Shown piece by piece: positions 5,202 to 7,546 of a DNA stretch of 7,546 nt. The notes beneath the pieces are model-generated. The model saw nothing but the letters and a program-made list of their open reading frames with translations. It searched no databases and was not told the DNA's origin. Position numbers and translations under genes: made by a program. The DNA is from RGIG6291 sp964602275 (GTDB lineage: Bacteria > Bacillota > Clostridia > TANB77 > UBA1234). Each line of letters opens with the position of its first letter. The stretch's first letter is position 1. Location: assembly GCA_964602275.1 (NCBI GenBank), contig CAZRQF010000047.1, positions 1 to 7,546 on the forward strand, given 5' to 3'.

Positions 5202-5229
5202 TTGACAATTATTTTTGATAACATATAAT
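5202..5229 (+). promoter_or_regulatory. fba promoter
   Basis: TTGACA (5202-5207), a 16-bp spacer and TATAAT (5224-5229) match consensus at every hexamer position, as expected for a highly expressed glycolytic gene. Transcription would start near 5236, leaving a leader of about 30 nt. Confidence 0.88.
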
Positions 5230-5265
5230 ATTTATAGAAGATTATTAAAAAAAGGAGATATGATT

Positions 5266-6198
5266 ATGGGTATTGTAACATCAAAAGAGATGTTTGAAAA
5301 AGCTCAAAAAGGCGGATATGCCATTGGTGCTTTTAATGTAAATAATATGGAAATTATACAAGGAATAACAGAAGGTGCAAAAGAGTTAAACTCACCTATA
5401 ATATTGCAAGTTTCAGCTGGTGCTAGAAAATATGCAAAACACAACTATTTAATGCACCTTATACAAGCAGCTGTTGAAGATACAGACTTGCCAATTGTAG
5501 TACATCTAGACCATGGTGCTGATTTTGATATATGTAAGAAATGTATTGATGGCGGTTTTACATCAGTTATGATAGATGGTTCTAAATATAGTTTTGAAGA
5601 GAACATTGCACTTACAAAACAGGTTGTAGAGTATGCACATCCAAGAGGTGTTGTAGTAGAAGCGGAGCTTGGAAAACTTGCAGGTGTTGAAGATGATGTA
5701 AATGTTAGTGAAGCGGATAGTTCGTATACTAACCCAAATCAAGCAGCAGAATTTGTTGAAAGAACGGGCTGTGATTCTTTAGCTGTTGCTATTGGTACAA
5801 GCCATGGTGCGTACAAGTTTAAAGGCGAACCTACATTAAGGTTTGATATACTTCAAGAAATTATGGATAAACTACCTGAAAATTATCCACTTGTTTTACA
5901 CGGAGCATCTAGTGTAATTCCAGAGTTTGTTGAAAAATGCAACAAATATGGTGCTGATATCCCAGGTGCTAGAGGCGTTACAGAAGAATTATTAAAGAAA
6001 GCAGCAGGCATGGGCGTTGCAAAAATTAATATGGATACAGATATAAGACTTGCGATGACATCTTCTATCAGAGAACAGTTTGTGTTAAATCCAAGCGAAT
6101 TTGACCCAAGAAAATATTTATCTGTTGCTCGTGACTCTATAAAAGATATGGTAAAACACAAAATAAAAGAAGTATTAGGAAGCGAAAATAAAATATAA
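5266..6198 (+). CDS. fba: Class II fructose-bisphosphate aldolase
   Basis: Zinc-dependent aldolase that reversibly splits fructose-1,6-bisphosphate into dihydroxyacetone phosphate and glyceraldehyde-3-phosphate in glycolysis and gluconeogenesis. The protein has 310 residues, the usual size of the shorter class IIB type. Catalytic Asp82 and zinc ligand His83 lie in VHLDHGAD. VEAELGKLAG (131-140) follows, and zinc ligands His180 (GTSHGAYKF) and His212 (VLHGASS) are in place. KINMDTDIR (253-261) is the phosphate-binding segment. ATG at 5266 is chosen because AAAGGAG (5251-5257) lies 8 nt upstream; ATG at 5260 would be only 2 nt away. Related tagatose-bisphosphate aldolases share these motifs, but the strong lone promoter and lack of sugar-uptake genes favour Fba. 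The prepilin-like gene follows after 28 bp without a terminator. Confidence 0.95.
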   Translation: MGIVTSKEMFEKAQKGGYAIGAFNVNNMEIIQGITEGAKELNSPIILQVSAGARKYAKHNYLMHLIQAAVEDTDLPIVVHLDHGADFDICKKCIDGGFTSVMIDGSKYSFEENIALTKQVVEYAHPRGVVVEAELGKLAGVEDDVNVSEADSSYTNPNQAAEFVERTGCDSLAVAIGTSHGAYKFKGEPTLRFDILQEIMDKLPENYPLVLHGASSVIPEFVEKCNKYGADIPGARGVTEELLKKAAGMGVAKINMDTDIRLAMTSSIREQFVLNPSEFDPRKYLSVARDSIKDMVKHKIKEVLGSENKI

Positions 6199-6226
6199 CT
6201 TTTAACTTGAAAGGAGATTGCCTATT

Positions 6227-7546
6227 ATGATAAAAGATAAAAAAGGAATCTCAGTAATATCAATTGTAATAACAATAGTAGTGTTACTCATGATTGCATC
6301 TATAACTGCATTTAGCGGTATGGCTTCGGTAAAAAAGACAAGAGAAAAAGAAGCAAAAGACAGGTTAAATGTTATTTATAACGCAATAATAGCACATGAA
6401 GACGAGCTTGGCTTCGGCGATACTGTATTAGAAAAACAAATTACCGATAATGAATTTGTTATTATGGGATTAAGTGATTATGCAGATGATGAAAATTATA
6501 CGCCAGTATATGTTTCAAAAGAAATTCATGCTACAGATGGTACAAAGCGAATATATAATCTAAAAACGCTAAAAAAGAAAAACAGCGATGAATGGTATGT
6601 TTTAGACCCTATTGTTTATAGCGTAACATTAGATAATTCAAATTCAAAAGTAGAATTTGATGTAAAAAAAGGAGTAAACAGACCACAAGTAGTAGGAAAT
6701 ATGATAGCAATTGACACATATCTTGATGAAGACGAAGACATAAGAACAAAAGTAGTACAAAATGTATATACTGAAGATTGGTACGATTATTCTTTTACCA
6801 CTCCAAAGTGGGCCAACATGGAATTAGACAATAAACAATATGTATGGATACCAAGATTTGCATACAAGATACAAGATTTTTATTTAAATAAAGATTATGA
6901 AACAATACCAAGTTCTGCAATTAGCATAATATTTTTAAAAGAAGATACTGACTTCATGGTAAATGGAGAAATACTTCCAGAAGGGTATGAAGTGCATCCG
7001 GCTTTTTCAAATGGAGTAGAAGAGTATGCTGGTATATGGGTAGCTAAACATACAGAAGAAGATGTAGATACACTTAGAGAAGCGGTAGAGAAATGCACCG
7101 AAATGCATGCAACATCTAGCGGTTTAGTAGAAAGTCATCTTATGAAAAACACAGAATGGGCAGCGATGGCATATTTATCATTTGCTTGTGGTGGCGATTC
7201 TTCTACTGGAAACTCAATAGGAAACTCTTATGGAATTTCAGATTTAAATGAACCAAATTTTGTTGCAGCAGCATTAGAGTCAGCAAACAAATTTGGATAT
7301 GACGAAAAATTCGACATATATAAGTATGACGGAGAAGCTTTAACATATGCATCTAATGAAGAAAATCATAATGGCGATGCAATGCTAGCAACCTCAGCTC
7401 AAAATTCAGAAAATTCTGCATGGTATAAAGGAAAAAGCATATTGCCAAAAACTGATAAGCCATATATACTAAGGCGAGGCGATATTTCGTTTTTTGCATA
7501 TGAAGCAATAACTAACGAAAGAAACCACACAACATATAGAAATGTT
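6227..7546 (+). CDS. Prepilin-like surface protein with large C-terminal region (partial)
   Basis: The frame is open for 440 codons to the window edge, so the C-terminus is missing. The N-terminus MIKDKKG-ISVISIVITIVVLLMIAS is a type III (prepilin) leader: a short Lys-rich stretch, Gly7 at the expected cleavage site, and a hydrophobic helix over about residues 8-29. The Glu normally found at position +5 is Ser12, as in other clostridial pilin-like proteins I recall. Residues about 30-60 are a charged helix typical of pilins. From about 206 the motifs VWIPRFAYKI (206-215), HPAF (257-260), AGIWVAKHT (268-276) and MKNTEWAAMAYLS (306-318) resemble modules of clostridial pilin-like and phage-tail-like surface proteins, possibly of the formylglycine-enzyme/C-lectin fold; this is from memory. 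It probably sits at the cell surface. AAAGGAG (6210-6216) precedes the ATG by 10 nt. It lies 28 bp behind fba, so read-through is likely. No pilin assembly gene is in the window. Confidence 0.8.
   Translation, partial: MIKDKKGISVISIVITIVVLLMIASITAFSGMASVKKTREKEAKDRLNVIYNAIIAHEDELGFGDTVLEKQITDNEFVIMGLSDYADDENYTPVYVSKEIHATDGTKRIYNLKTLKKKNSDEWYVLDPIVYSVTLDNSNSKVEFDVKKGVNRPQVVGNMIAIDTYLDEDEDIRTKVVQNVYTEDWYDYSFTTPKWANMELDNKQYVWIPRFAYKIQDFYLNKDYETIPSSAISIIFLKEDTDFMVNGEILPEGYEVHPAFSNGVEEYAGIWVAKHTEEDVDTLREAVEKCTEMHATSSGLVESHLMKNTEWAAMAYLSFACGGDSSTGNSIGNSYGISDLNEPNFVAAALESANKFGYDEKFDIYKYDGEALTYASNEENHNGDAMLATSAQNSENSAWYKGKSILPKTDKPYILRRGDISFFAYEAITNERNHTTYRNV

Noticed and set aside
5033..5224. Minus-strand frame over the DUF1540 gene and terminator
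   Set aside because: It runs through the terminator stem and the fba promoter, and the plus-strand DUF1540 Cys pattern is convincing.
7100..7546. Diversity-generating retroelement variable region in the prepilin-like gene
   Set aside because: No reverse transcriptase or template repeat is in the window and the gene end is missing, so there is no evidence beyond the possible fold.

Overview
The window looks like chromosomal DNA of a low-GC Bacillota, most likely an uncultured clostridium. The support is AT-rich coding sequence, strong AGGAGG-type ribosome binding sites, sigma-A promoters close to TTGACA-17-TATAAT, a DUF1540 Cys-rich miniprotein and a clostridial-style prepilin. This placement is an inference; no rRNA or other marker for fine taxonomy is present.

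Left part (1-1273): an accessory-looking cassette. Two nearly identical direct repeats of about 41 bp (21-61 and 1232-1273) enclose a PemK/MazF-family toxin gene (199-954) and a putative structured small RNA (about 993-1205). The toxin promoter has consensus -35 and -10 hexamers, and its spacer holds a perfect dyad, AGAAC-AAAA-GTTCT, whose core GAAC-N4-GTTC fits the Gram-positive LexA (SOS) box. The RNA has its own promoter-like sequence, two copies of a 14-nt repeat each leading into a hairpin, a 12-bp inverted repeat and a strong terminator. No protein antitoxin gene is visible. The toxin gene has no terminator of its own, so its mRNA probably also carries the RNA as a 3' tail. This cassette is the most likely place for something undescribed: an SOS-controlled, repeat-flanked MazF-like toxin with a candidate RNA partner.

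Middle (1250-1798): a minus-strand orphan gene of unknown function with its own promoter. It is richer in GC than its neighbours, and its 3' end is duplicated at the left edge of the window, where only a remnant of the reading frame remains.

Right part (1871-7546): ordinary plus-strand genes. argS (arginyl-tRNA synthetase), a UDPGP-family nucleotide-sugar pyrophosphorylase and a small DUF1540 protein are closely spaced and end at a clean terminator (5139-5172), so they probably form one operon. A second transcription unit starts at a consensus promoter (5202-5229). It carries fba (class II fructose-bisphosphate aldolase) and, 28 bp later, a prepilin-like surface protein with a large C-terminal region that runs off the window end. 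The housekeeping genes supply charged tRNA, an activated sugar for envelope synthesis and a glycolytic step. The prepilin-like gene appears to be a passenger behind fba.
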